Of a stretch of 8,219 nt of DNA, positions 1 through 5,396 are shown piece after piece. The notes beneath the pieces are model-generated. The model ran no database searches, was not told where the DNA came from, and worked only from the letters and a program-made list of their open reading frames with translations. Position numbers and translations under genes: made by a program. The DNA comes from T1SED10-198M sp003554345 [NCBI: Candidatus Sumerlaeota bacterium] (GTDB lineage: Bacteria > Sumerlaeota > T1SED10-198M): positions 1 through 8,219 of the forward strand of contig PWGE01000148.1 of NCBI GenBank assembly GCA_003554345.1. Reading direction: 5' to 3'. The stretch's first letter is position 1; every line of letters starts with the position of its first letter.

Positions 1-1
1 A

Positions 2-103
2 CAGACAATTAACGGGGTGGAGACCTTTCACTCCACAAGAATTGCCAGGCTTGCCTGGCGCACCATCGATGTACAGGATGAAGAGGATAAGATTTCAGAT
101 TAA
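2..103 (+). CDS. C-terminal end of an upstream gene (partial, unidentified)
   Basis: Reading frame 2 is open from the window edge to a TAA at 101-103 and gives 33 residues, beginning QTINGVETFHSTRIARLAWR and ending in an acidic tail (DVQDEEDKISD). The mix of hydrophobic, basic and acidic residues looks like a genuine protein C-terminus, and the strand agrees with every other gene here. A competing frame (3) is also open to about 146 but gives a proline- and arginine-rich peptide that looks less natural. The fragment is too short to assign a family. A GC-rich inverted repeat (GCCAGGC-TT-GCCTGGC, 44-59) lies inside it. Whether this is a gene end depends on sequence to the left of the window. 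Confidence 0.35.
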   Translation, partial: QTINGVETFHSTRIARLAWRTIDVQDEEDKISD

Positions 104-721
104 GACTACAAGAAAAGAGTGCTATTTTAATCATTGGTGGCGCTGATGTCTGCATCAGTGTGAAGAACTCCTCTGAAAACAGAATCCTTTTGAAACGCAA
201 AATGGAGCGTTCTTACCCCCAGATAATTCAATATGTCTTTCCACAAATGTGCATTTTAAACATCATTGAGGGCTTTTGTGACGTTGCATGCAACATTCTC
301 TGTCTGGTATTTTATTATCCTGGTTATTCTTTAATTTTTCTTTCTCTTAGCTATCCCTGGAACCTTCATTACGGCGAATTTTCCAGTGTCTTTCTTACGT
401 GTGACCTTTAATTTCCCATTCTGACTGCTGGCGGCTGGCTCAAAAAACACGTAAGTTCTGAATGTTTTCAGTAAAAGAAGGGGTGTACAATATAAGATCA
501 GGCATACTTGTACCCGGAAGTATTCCGCAAAACATACAGAAGACCTGACTTTGCACTGCCAACATATTTCTACTGACAAAGAGGTAAAAACGAAAATCTG
601 CAGAATCTTTCGTCTTAAAAAACGCAGAGTTGCATTGCATGTACTGAAAAGATGTTTGCTCCTTTATTATCCATGCTTGATGTTATTATATTTTGTGATG
701 CTCATTGTATTGCTTGCAAAC
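104..721. other. Intergenic stretch with no convincing gene
   Basis: Short open frames exist on both strands, but none has a good ribosome binding site together with a plausible protein. A hairpin at 141-160 (8-bp stem with one G-T pair, loop TCTG) sits about 40 bases after the upstream stop. It lacks a T-run on either strand, so it is at best a weak terminator. A perfect 12-bp palindrome, GTTGCATGCAAC, lies at 283-294 and could be an operator. TTGCA-type words recur at about 548, 630 and 713. For the riboswitch transcript the best -10-like words are TATTAT (684-689) and TATATT (687-692), but no good -35 accompanies them, so I do not call that promoter. Confidence 0.5.
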
Positions 722-906
722 AACGAGAAGTTTGGTAAAGTATCTGGCAAATTAAAGGGGACCGGCAAACGGAAAAGAGGTGCAAGTCCTCTACGGTCGC
801 GCCGCTGTGATGGATGAAAGTCCCGTTCCATTGCCACTGTGCTTTTTGAAGCATGGGAAGGTTTCGGGAACTGCTCTGCACATCCTCAGTCAGAAGACGT
901 GTCGTT
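722..906 (+). promoter_or_regulatory. Cobalamin (B12) riboswitch
   Basis: The conserved parts of the cobalamin aptamer occur in the right order. They are AAAGGGGA at 754-761; the P4 hairpin AGAGG/CCTCT (776-780 with 788-792) around TGCAAGT, giving the signature GGTGCAAGTCC; ACGGTCGCGCCGCTGTGA at 793-810; GATGAAAGTCC near 813-823; a perfect B12 box GCCACTG at 833-839; a small hairpin TGCTT/AAGCA (840-853) followed by TGGGAAGG at 854-861; and the 3' signature AGTCAGAAGAC at 888-898. AACGA (722-726) can pair with TCGTT (902-906) as a short closing stem, which sets the limits given here. I could not fold P2 by eye. In this RNA class, ligand binding normally represses the downstream gene. The first gene downstream is the propeller protein at 946. 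Confidence 0.93.
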
Positions 907-942
907 TCCTTTTATAGCAGCTCTTTCGCGTAAAAGGAGATG
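903..942 (+). promoter_or_regulatory. Riboswitch expression platform: hairpin hiding the Shine-Dalgarno
   Basis: TCCTTTTA (907-914) pairs perfectly with TAAAAGGA (931-938). The stem extends outward through 903-906 with 939-942, with two wobble pairs, to about 12 pairs, and covers AGGAG (935-939). There is no T-run after it, so control is probably translational rather than by termination. The loop carries GCAGC (917-921), which can pair with GCTGT (804-808) in the aptamer with one G-U pair. This resembles the L5-L13 kissing contact known for cobalamin riboswitches. Bases 903-906 are shared with the proposed aptamer closing stem. The pairing is read directly from sequence; its function is inferred. 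Confidence 0.75.
934..939 (+). promoter_or_regulatory. Ribosome binding site favouring a TTG start at 946
   Basis: AAGGAG at 934-939 directly touches the ATG at 940, leaving no spacer, so that ATG is poorly placed. The in-frame TTG at 946 has a 6-base spacer, which is in the normal range. An in-frame stop at 931-933 rules out anything earlier. TTG 946 is therefore the more likely start. Confidence 0.6.
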
Positions 943-945
943 TTT

Positions 946-2181
946 TTGGTTACGAAACTGTTCATTGTGGCACTATGGTGGTGTCTGTTCTTTTCCCACT
1001 CCATTGAATTCACCGATCCCGTTATTATTTCCGGTGAAGGAAAATTTACTCTTTCCTCACATGCCCGCCGAAACCTGGTGGCCACCAATAACGGAAAACT
1101 ATTTGTTACCTACTGGAGTGAAGATGGCTCTGTGTCTCCCGGTAGTCCATCGCTGGCATATGTTCAGAAAAGAACTTCTTCACGTTCCTGGTCAAACCCC
1201 ATCAGGGTCAATAAAGAATTCGGTGCCCGCCACAGTTCGCTTCTTCTGACTGACAAAGCCCTTCATGTCACATGGCATGATTATCGCCACTGTTCTTCTC
1301 ATTCTAACTGGATGGATCAGGTGGAAATATATTACAACAAATTTTGCCTGGAAGAATATCCGGACTCTCAGGGTAATATTCGAATCACTTCTCCTGAAAA
1401 ACATCATGCTGGAAACAACCGTTTTGTTCCCGTTCCTTTCCTTCTGGATAATGACGAAATCGGGCTGGTCTGGTATGATTTTTATTTCGATGGTCATTGC
1501 AGTGAAATTTTTTTCACTGGTACCTCCCGGGGAGATTGGGAAACCGATCTGGAACATTCCACCCTTAATCTGACAAAAGCTGATGAAGAGCGGCCCCCTT
1601 ATACCATGCCGGACGCTACTTTTGATGGGAAGAAAACACATATTGCCTGGACAGATACCACAAACTGGAAGGGAAATCTGTATTACGGCATCAAGGAAGA
1701 TAAATCCTTTCGATATAAAAAAGTTGCTTCCCAAACCAGCAGCTATTTTGATCCGCCTCGAATATACGTTATACACGATACTCCCTATATCCTGACAACT
1801 GCTTTCAATGAAAACAATGAATCCAGAATAGTAGCTCTGGAGATGGATTCTTCGAAGCTGGAGGTCAGCGCTTCACATGAACTGACACCCTTCGACGGAC
1901 GTTATAGTCAACCAGTAATGGCGGTATTGAATGATACTGTAACTATAAGCTGGATACATAATAGCAGGAAAGTCTTCCTGGCTCAATTCGCATATGATGA
2001 TTGGAATGAAACACAAGAGCTACTGCTGTTTGAAAAAAGCAGGAGTGATCAGTCGATGAAGGTTAGCCTGGCAACTGATTCAGAAGAGATATTGTACGCC
2101 CTATGGAATTATCAGGGAGATATTTACTTTACTTCTACAGAATTACCAACATCTGTGGAGAATTTCCAGCTGTTTCAATAA
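946..2181 (+). CDS. Exported seven-unit beta-propeller protein under B12 riboswitch control
   Basis: This protein is about 411 residues from TTG 946 (413 from ATG 940; the numbering below uses 940). Residues 5-22 form a signal peptide (VTKLFIVALWWCLFFSHS). C15 follows WW, so it is not a normal lipobox cysteine. The rest is built from about seven repeated beta units with a strand-W-x-D/E-turn-strand pattern: VTYWSEDG (56-63), VTWHDYRH (110-117), LVWYDFYFDGH (176-186), IAWTDTTNW (235-243), TTAFNENN (286-293), ISWIHNS (336-342) and ALWNYQG (387-393). This suggests a sialidase-like or other beta-propeller, but no Asp-box (SxDxGxTW) or catalytic RIP motif is visible, so sialidase activity is unlikely. 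Units 2 and 3 are rich in His, Trp, Tyr and Cys (H113, H117, C118, H121, H186, C187). The upstream cobalamin riboswitch and the downstream binding protein point to a role in corrinoid capture. That role is inferred. Confidence 0.88.
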   Translation: MVTKLFIVALWWCLFFSHSIEFTDPVIISGEGKFTLSSHARRNLVATNNGKLFVTYWSEDGSVSPGSPSLAYVQKRTSSRSWSNPIRVNKEFGARHSSLLLTDKALHVTWHDYRHCSSHSNWMDQVEIYYNKFCLEEYPDSQGNIRITSPEKHHAGNNRFVPVPFLLDNDEIGLVWYDFYFDGHCSEIFFTGTSRGDWETDLEHSTLNLTKADEERPPYTMPDATFDGKKTHIAWTDTTNWKGNLYYGIKEDKSFRYKKVASQTSSYFDPPRIYVIHDTPYILTTAFNENNESRIVALEMDSSKLEVSASHELTPFDGRYSQPVMAVLNDTVTISWIHNSRKVFLAQFAYDDWNETQELLLFEKSRSDQSMKVSLATDSEEILYALWNYQGDIYFTSTELPTSVENFQLFQ

Positions 2182-2214
2182 TTTGAAAAAAATACATGCC
2201 AGAGGAGTATTTTC

Positions 2215-3090
2215 ATGAAGTATCTATTGTTCATTGGTATCCTGTGCTGCCTGGGCCTGAGCAGCGGAGAAACATTGACTGAAGAGTTTTCTCATGACTT
2301 TAGCTCAGATCCCTATGAAGCCGGTTTTCAATATCACGGTCTCCGTTACGACCAGGGGCTTAAAGAAGAAGCTACGCCACCTGATCCCCCATCTTTTGAG
2401 TGGAACGAGGAGGCCAGTGCGCTTCTATGCACCTGGGATTCGCATGAGAATAATGCTGTTTTCGCCAGACAACTGCCTTTCTGGGTAGATGAAACCGCTG
2501 ATTTTGAGTTCACGTTTGAGTTTGAGCTGCATCATATTGACGCTCATGATTTTCACCAGATCGCTGTTGGTTTCCGCAATCTGGAAACCATGAACTTTTC
2601 TCGATCAGGCAGCAATATGGGAGATGAGGACTGCCGATTGATTTGTAAAGATATTGTGGAATGGGGATATATGCCTGCTGAGACTTCTGAATCCTCTCCT
2701 CGAGTATATCCTGTAATTGCCACCTCCCGCGGGGATGATTTTATTTTTAACTGGGTCATGGAAACTACCACGCTCCAGACTGAAAAACGCTACCGGGTAC
2801 AACAATCCTGGGATAGTTCATCACGTCTTCTTGAAACGTCGATGTTCTACCAGGAAAACGAAGAATGGGTGGAAATGACAGGAGAAGATATTAACACACC
2901 CCTGGAGTTGCCAGAGAACAGGGGTTTTCAGGTTAATGCACTGGCAGTAAGTCAGTACAAAGACTTTGCCGATTTCTGGGATTTTGGAACACCGGAAGAC
3001 AAGAATACTGTATCGGGGAAAATCTTTAACATTTCTTATTCAGTTGATCTCAACAAAACCATGATAGAAGACTGGTGTCTGTATAATTAG
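2215..3090 (+). CDS. Exported beta-rich (concanavalin-like) protein, function unknown
   Basis: This 291-residue protein starts at an ATG 7 bases after AGAGGAG (2201-2207), only 33 bases downstream of the propeller gene, so the two are probably co-transcribed. Residues 1-18 are a signal peptide (MKYLLFIGILCCLGLSSG); the cysteines at 11-12 are not in a normal lipobox. The mature part is acidic and aromatic, with alternating strand patterns: FEWNEEASALLCTWDS (61-76), DFEFTFEFELHHI (96-108), HQIAVGFRNLE (114-124), IVEWGYMP (147-154), YPVIATS (165-171) and FQVNALAVSQY (238-248). The order (F-W-N-A-L-x-TWDS, then FELxxI, QIAVGFxNL, VEWxYxP and a late LAVxxY) matches from memory a family of uncharacterised secreted, LamG/concanavalin-like proteins in Verrucomicrobia and relatives. 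Four paired or near-paired cysteines (C72, C140, C144, C288) may form disulfides. A corrinoid- or glycan-binding role is only inferred from its neighbours. Confidence 0.88.
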   Translation: MKYLLFIGILCCLGLSSGETLTEEFSHDFSSDPYEAGFQYHGLRYDQGLKEEATPPDPPSFEWNEEASALLCTWDSHENNAVFARQLPFWVDETADFEFTFEFELHHIDAHDFHQIAVGFRNLETMNFSRSGSNMGDEDCRLICKDIVEWGYMPAETSESSPRVYPVIATSRGDDFIFNWVMETTTLQTEKRYRVQQSWDSSSRLLETSMFYQENEEWVEMTGEDINTPLELPENRGFQVNALAVSQYKDFADFWDFGTPEDKNTVSGKIFNISYSVDLNKTMIEDWCLYN

Positions 3091-3261
3091 CAAGAAAATA
3101 TATCTTCTTCAGGTTTCATATTATTGATATTGCTGTGGTGTTCCCATGGTTAATAGACCTCTCCCATCAGATATCGTTGCCATCAAGAAAGAAAATAAAG
3201 CATGTGGAATGAGATGAAATGACAGGTAACAGTATGGACACAAATACAGTGAGACCGATCG

Positions 3262-3288
3262 GACAAAAAAATCGGATTTGTTTTTGTC
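3262..3288 (+). repeat. Inverted repeat upstream of the binding-protein gene
   Basis: GACAAAAA (3262-3269) is complementary to TTTTTGTC (3281-3288). AAT/ATT (3270-3272 with 3276-3278) extends the stem around a CGG loop, leaving a two-base bulge. An overlapping alternative, CCGAT (3255-3259) with ATCGG (3271-3275), shares the same bases, so two structures could compete. The right arm is T-rich, which could make this a weak terminator or attenuator, or it could be a protein operator. No cobalamin aptamer motif is present in the 3091-3397 spacer. Confidence 0.35.
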
Positions 3289-3300
3289 AGAAAAATACAA

Positions 3301-3329
3301 TTGTTCAATTGAATCCAGACTGCTAAAAT
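3301..3329 (+). promoter_or_regulatory. Candidate internal promoter for the binding-protein gene
   Basis: TTGTTC (3301-3306) and TAAAAT (3324-3329) are separated by 17 bases. A TGC directly before the -10 gives an extended -10 element that can compensate for the poor -35. Predicted transcription starts near 3336. A perfect palindrome TTCAATTGAA (3304-3313) lies between the two boxes, and an inverted repeat CTAAAAT-TT-ATTTTAG (3323-3338) covers the -10, as expected of an operator. If real, the binding protein can be expressed independently of the riboswitch. Confidence 0.35.
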
Positions 3330-3397
3330 TTATTTTAGAGGGTAGATCTGTGAAAAATATGTTACACACGAGACATAAGAATAAAGAAAAGGCCAGG

Positions 3398-4288
3398 ATG
3401 AATAAAAGAATTATTGTGAGACTCTATGCAGCTGCTGTACTCATATTACTTTCAGGAAATCTTTTAGCTGCTGATCCCGGAAACGAATATGAAAGACTGG
3501 TCATTTTCGGGCCTAATTTAGCTGAGATTGTCTATAAACTGGGAGGAGAGGATTTCATTATAGCTGTGGACAGTTTCACAGATTATCCCCCGTCTTTAAA
3601 AGAATTGCCCCGTAGCGGCACGTTGAGTCATCCAAACCTGGAGGTAATTGTTGAGGAAGAAGCAGATCTGGTCATGATTCAGGGTGATAACCAGAAGTTG
3701 AGGGATTTCTGCCGCAAACAGGGTATTGCCTACCGTGTGTATCGGTTGGAAGGGGTGGCTGGTATAAAAGAGGGGATAATGGATATCGGACGATTGCTTG
3801 ACAGGGAAGCGAGAGCCCGGGAGTTTGTTGATTCTTTGAATAAAAAATGTAAGGAACAGGAAAAGCCTGAAAAGAGGAACCGTCCCGGCATTTTGATCAC
3901 TCTGAGCGGATTGAGTCCCGAGGTCAATGTGACGACGGTTGGCAAAAATACCTTTCTGTCAGAATTGCTGGAAAAAGCGGGTGGAGAGAATGTTTTTGCA
4001 GATATTGGTATTGCGTATCCCCGGGTAACCATGGAAAAAATTATGGTGAGAAATCCCGAGATGATATTCGAAATAATGCCCGGTAAGGAGTTAAGCGATA
4101 AAGAGCGTCATCAGCGTAAAAAATTCTGGCAAAGATTTCCCTCCCTGCAAGCTGTCAGAAATGATGAAATTCATTTTTTAACTGAGGATTTTTTATTGAT
4201 TCCCGGTCCACGTATAGGGCAAACCTACGAAGTATTTCAAAAGCAAATCTCAGAGTATCAGGGCAGGAAAACACAGGGCGACCGATAA
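3398..4288 (+). CDS. Periplasmic substrate-binding protein, BtuF/FepB-type (corrinoid or siderophore uptake)
   Basis: From ATG 3398 this is a 296-residue protein. It has a clean signal peptide (MNKRIIVRLYAAAVLILLSG, cleavage near LLA-A25) and no lipobox, so it is a soluble periplasmic protein. It shows the features of the helical-backbone Peripla_BP_2 family. These are YERLVIFGPNLAEIVYKLGG (31-50), the YPPSLKELPRSGT strand-turn (63-75), HPNLEVIVEEEADLVM (78-93), then a linking helix region rich in charge (about 123-160), GKNTFLSELLEKAGGENVF (182-200), PRVTMEKIMVRNPEMIF (208-224) and a C-terminal PGPRIGQT (269-276). Family members deliver B12, iron-siderophores or haem to ABC permeases. B12 is favoured here by the riboswitch 2.5 kb upstream. 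Other possible starts are GTG 3350, preceded by GAGGG with 7-base spacing, and codons up to 3278, which lies inside a hairpin. No permease or ATPase gene adjoins it. Confidence 0.87.
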   Translation: MNKRIIVRLYAAAVLILLSGNLLAADPGNEYERLVIFGPNLAEIVYKLGGEDFIIAVDSFTDYPPSLKELPRSGTLSHPNLEVIVEEEADLVMIQGDNQKLRDFCRKQGIAYRVYRLEGVAGIKEGIMDIGRLLDREARAREFVDSLNKKCKEQEKPEKRNRPGILITLSGLSPEVNVTTVGKNTFLSELLEKAGGENVFADIGIAYPRVTMEKIMVRNPEMIFEIMPGKELSDKERHQRKKFWQRFPSLQAVRNDEIHFLTEDFLLIPGPRIGQTYEVFQKQISEYQGRKTQGDR

Positions 4289-4547
4289 TGCAGGGGGTTG
4301 TTACTCTATATTATAACCTGGCGAAAAGAATCTTTTGAACGAATATAAATGAATGTTTAGTCAGGTTTTTAACAGGAGATTAAAACAGGTTCATTTTGAA
4401 GAGATGTTCTCTAACATGTTTGTAAACTGGATTTCTGCAGTTTTTGAAGTTGATTTTACTCCAGAAAGGATTGAGAATGTGTGTTCATCGGGTTTTCTAT
4501 CAGGTAGACATTTCATGTAAAAAAATCATTTCAATGGGTCTCTATAG

Positions 4548-4571
4548 TATCTTTTCTCTTCAAAAAAGATA
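4548..4571 (+). repeat. 8-bp inverted repeat, operator-like
   Basis: TATCTTTT (4548-4555) and AAAAGATA (4564-4571) form a perfect inverted repeat around an 8-base spacer. It lies just upstream of a consensus -10 box and covers the position where the -35 would be. That placement fits a regulator binding site better than a terminator, because no T-run follows on either strand. Confidence 0.35.
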
Positions 4572-4585
4572 AAATGAGATATAAT
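4557..4585 (+). promoter_or_regulatory. Candidate distal promoter with a perfect -10 box
   Basis: TATAAT at 4580-4585 matches the -10 consensus exactly. The hexamer 17 bases upstream, TCTTCA (4557-4562), matches the -35 at only three positions and lies in the inverted repeat 4548-4571. This suggests a promoter that needs an activator or is blocked by a repressor. Transcription would start near 4592 and would include the 34-codon leader ORF at 4620. Confidence 0.4.
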
Positions 4586-4619
4586 GTAAATGGTTTCACA
4601 AAAAAACAGAAGAAAAAGC

Positions 4620-4724
4620 ATGAAAGAAAGGGATTGCAGAATCAGGGATAACTACCAGATAGATATTGACAATAGTCTGAAAATGGATACAATTTTCCAT
4701 AACAATACGCGAGGAGCACAATAA
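4620..4724 (+). CDS. Possible 34-residue leader peptide overlapping the next start
   Basis: An ATG at 4620 opens a 34-codon frame (MKERDCRIRDNYQIDIDNSL...) whose TAA at 4722-4724 overlaps the next gene's ATG as TAATG, the geometry of translational coupling. Only a weak purine-rich stretch (AGAAG, about 4609-4613) precedes it. The peptide is hydrophilic and has no recognisable family. The strong promoter at 4666-4693 lies inside it, so transcripts from that promoter would not carry it. The overlap may be chance. Confidence 0.2.
   Translation: MKERDCRIRDNYQIDIDNSLKMDTIFHNNTRGAQ
4666..4693 (+). promoter_or_regulatory. Strong sigma70-type promoter for the matrixin-like operon
   Basis: TTGACA (4666-4671) is a perfect -35. 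TACAAT (4688-4693) matches the -10 at five of six positions, and the spacer is 16 bases. Transcription should start near 4700, giving a leader of about 24 bases that just includes the ribosome binding site GAGGAG (4711-4716) of the gene at 4724. Confidence 0.7.
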
Positions 4725-5377
4725 TGAGCCTTTCGAAATATTTTCCATATGTATGGTGTTTACTTATATTTACGTTGCTTTCTTTTACAGGAGCAACGAC
4801 TTTCCGCTCGACTACTCTTGAAAAAATGGTTAACGAGAGTGACATGGTGATAGAAGGAACCTGTGTTGAAAAGTCGTCTCGCTGGGTGGGAAGCATGATC
4901 ATGACGGTGGCAGATATTGAAGTGCATTCTGTTTTGAGTGGTTCACAGAGCAGAAAAGAAAAGGAAGACGAAAAGCTCCAGCTGACGTATGTTGGAGGTT
5001 CTGTTGAGGAACCTTTACCTCTGGGACAGAAAATAGAGGGTGGTGTGAATCTGGAAAAAGGTGACCGGGCGTACCTGTTTTTGAATCGAACAAATCCTGA
5101 CAATCGGTTCTATGCAGAAACCCGCGAGGTGTTTGACCTGAAGGAGGATCCTTTAGAGGTAAAATCCATGGCGCGGGGTGTTTTTAAGATTGAAGAAGGA
5201 GAGTTGAAGTTCAACCGCTGGCAGGGCTCTTTCAAAAAGGAACTTTACGATAAATATGCTTCGGCAGAAGTGCGTCAGGAAAGAGATGAGTTGGAAGATC
5301 CCCACAAAGGATGGAAGGTTCAACCTGATAAGTTTGTCGGTGCTGTAAGAGACCTTTCCTCTGATGAAAGAGAATGA
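4724..5377 (+). CDS. Small exported protein of a matrixin-associated family
   Basis: This 217-residue protein has GAGGAG 7 bases before its ATG. Residues 1-24 form a signal peptide (core YVWCLLIFTLLSFTGA). The mature protein reads LEKMVNESDMVIEGTCVEKS (32-51), SRWVGSMIMTVADIEVHSVL (52-71), LQLTYVGGSVEE (85-96), then LEKGDRAYLFL (110-120) and a late RGVFKIEEGELKF (151-163). This follows a pattern I recall from uncharacterised small exported proteins encoded beside bacterial matrixin-family genes: 'V..SD.VV.G.V....S.W......T...V.V..VLKG', then 'GG', 'GE..LLFL' and 'G.F.V'. The C-terminal third is highly charged. Only 19 bases separate it from the next gene, which fits an operon. Its molecular role is unknown; an inhibitor, chaperone or surface partner of the downstream protein is conceivable but unproven. 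Confidence 0.88.
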   Translation: MSLSKYFPYVWCLLIFTLLSFTGATTFRSTTLEKMVNESDMVIEGTCVEKSSRWVGSMIMTVADIEVHSVLSGSQSRKEKEDEKLQLTYVGGSVEEPLPLGQKIEGGVNLEKGDRAYLFLNRTNPDNRFYAETREVFDLKEDPLEVKSMARGVFKIEEGELKFNRWQGSFKKELYDKYASAEVRQERDELEDPHKGWKVQPDKFVGAVRDLSSDERE

Positions 5378-5396
5378 ACTTATGAGGATAATAAGT

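Larger units (their letters stand above)
4289..4723. other. Intergenic region separating the two gene groups
   Basis: After the binding-protein stop there is an imperfect hairpin (GGTTGTTA 4296-4303 with TTATAACC 4311-4318, one mismatch) without a T-run, so termination there is uncertain. An ATG at 4353 opens a 55-codon frame (MFSQVFNRRLKQVHFEEMFS...) ending at 4520. It lacks a ribosome binding site and resembles nothing I know, so I do not call it a gene. The right half holds the promoters, inverted repeat and short leader ORF listed separately. The region is AT-rich with several A-tracts. Confidence 0.5.

Noticed and set aside
331-640. Overlapping - strand frames of 82 and 66 codons
   Set aside because: They overlap each other in different frames, show no family motif and have no proper Shine-Dalgarno. 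I treat them as chance frames in non-coding DNA.
714-741. Promoter TTGCAA-16-TAAAGT
   Set aside because: Both boxes are poor, and transcription would start near 748, cutting off the 5' strand of the riboswitch closing stem.
551-817. 88-codon + strand frame with a hydrophobic stretch
   Set aside because: Its 3' part runs through the cobalamin riboswitch aptamer, it has no ribosome binding site, and its composition is rich in Lys/Arg/Cys, typical of chance frames.
1192-1776. 194-codon - strand frame
   Set aside because: It lies wholly antisense to the propeller gene, whose repeats, signal peptide and riboswitch make the + strand the coding one.
946-2181. Annotation as an active sialidase
   Set aside because: No Asp-box repeats and no arginine-triad or RIP context are visible; only the propeller-like strand pattern is shared.
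3091-3397. Second cobalamin riboswitch in front of the binding-protein gene
   Set aside because: I looked for the B12 box GCCACTG and the GGTGCAA and GGGAAGG signatures and found none.
3278-3397. N-terminal extension of the binding protein from the earliest in-frame start
   Set aside because: The first codons lie inside a hairpin without a ribosome binding site and would place 40 mostly polar residues before a complete signal peptide. GTG 3350 remains a possible alternative.
4291-4320. Rho-independent terminator after the binding-protein gene
   Set aside because: The hairpin is imperfect and no T-run follows, so it does not meet the usual pattern.
4353-4520. 55-codon + strand frame in the intergenic region
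   Set aside because: It has no ribosome binding site, no recognisable motif and no conservation evidence.
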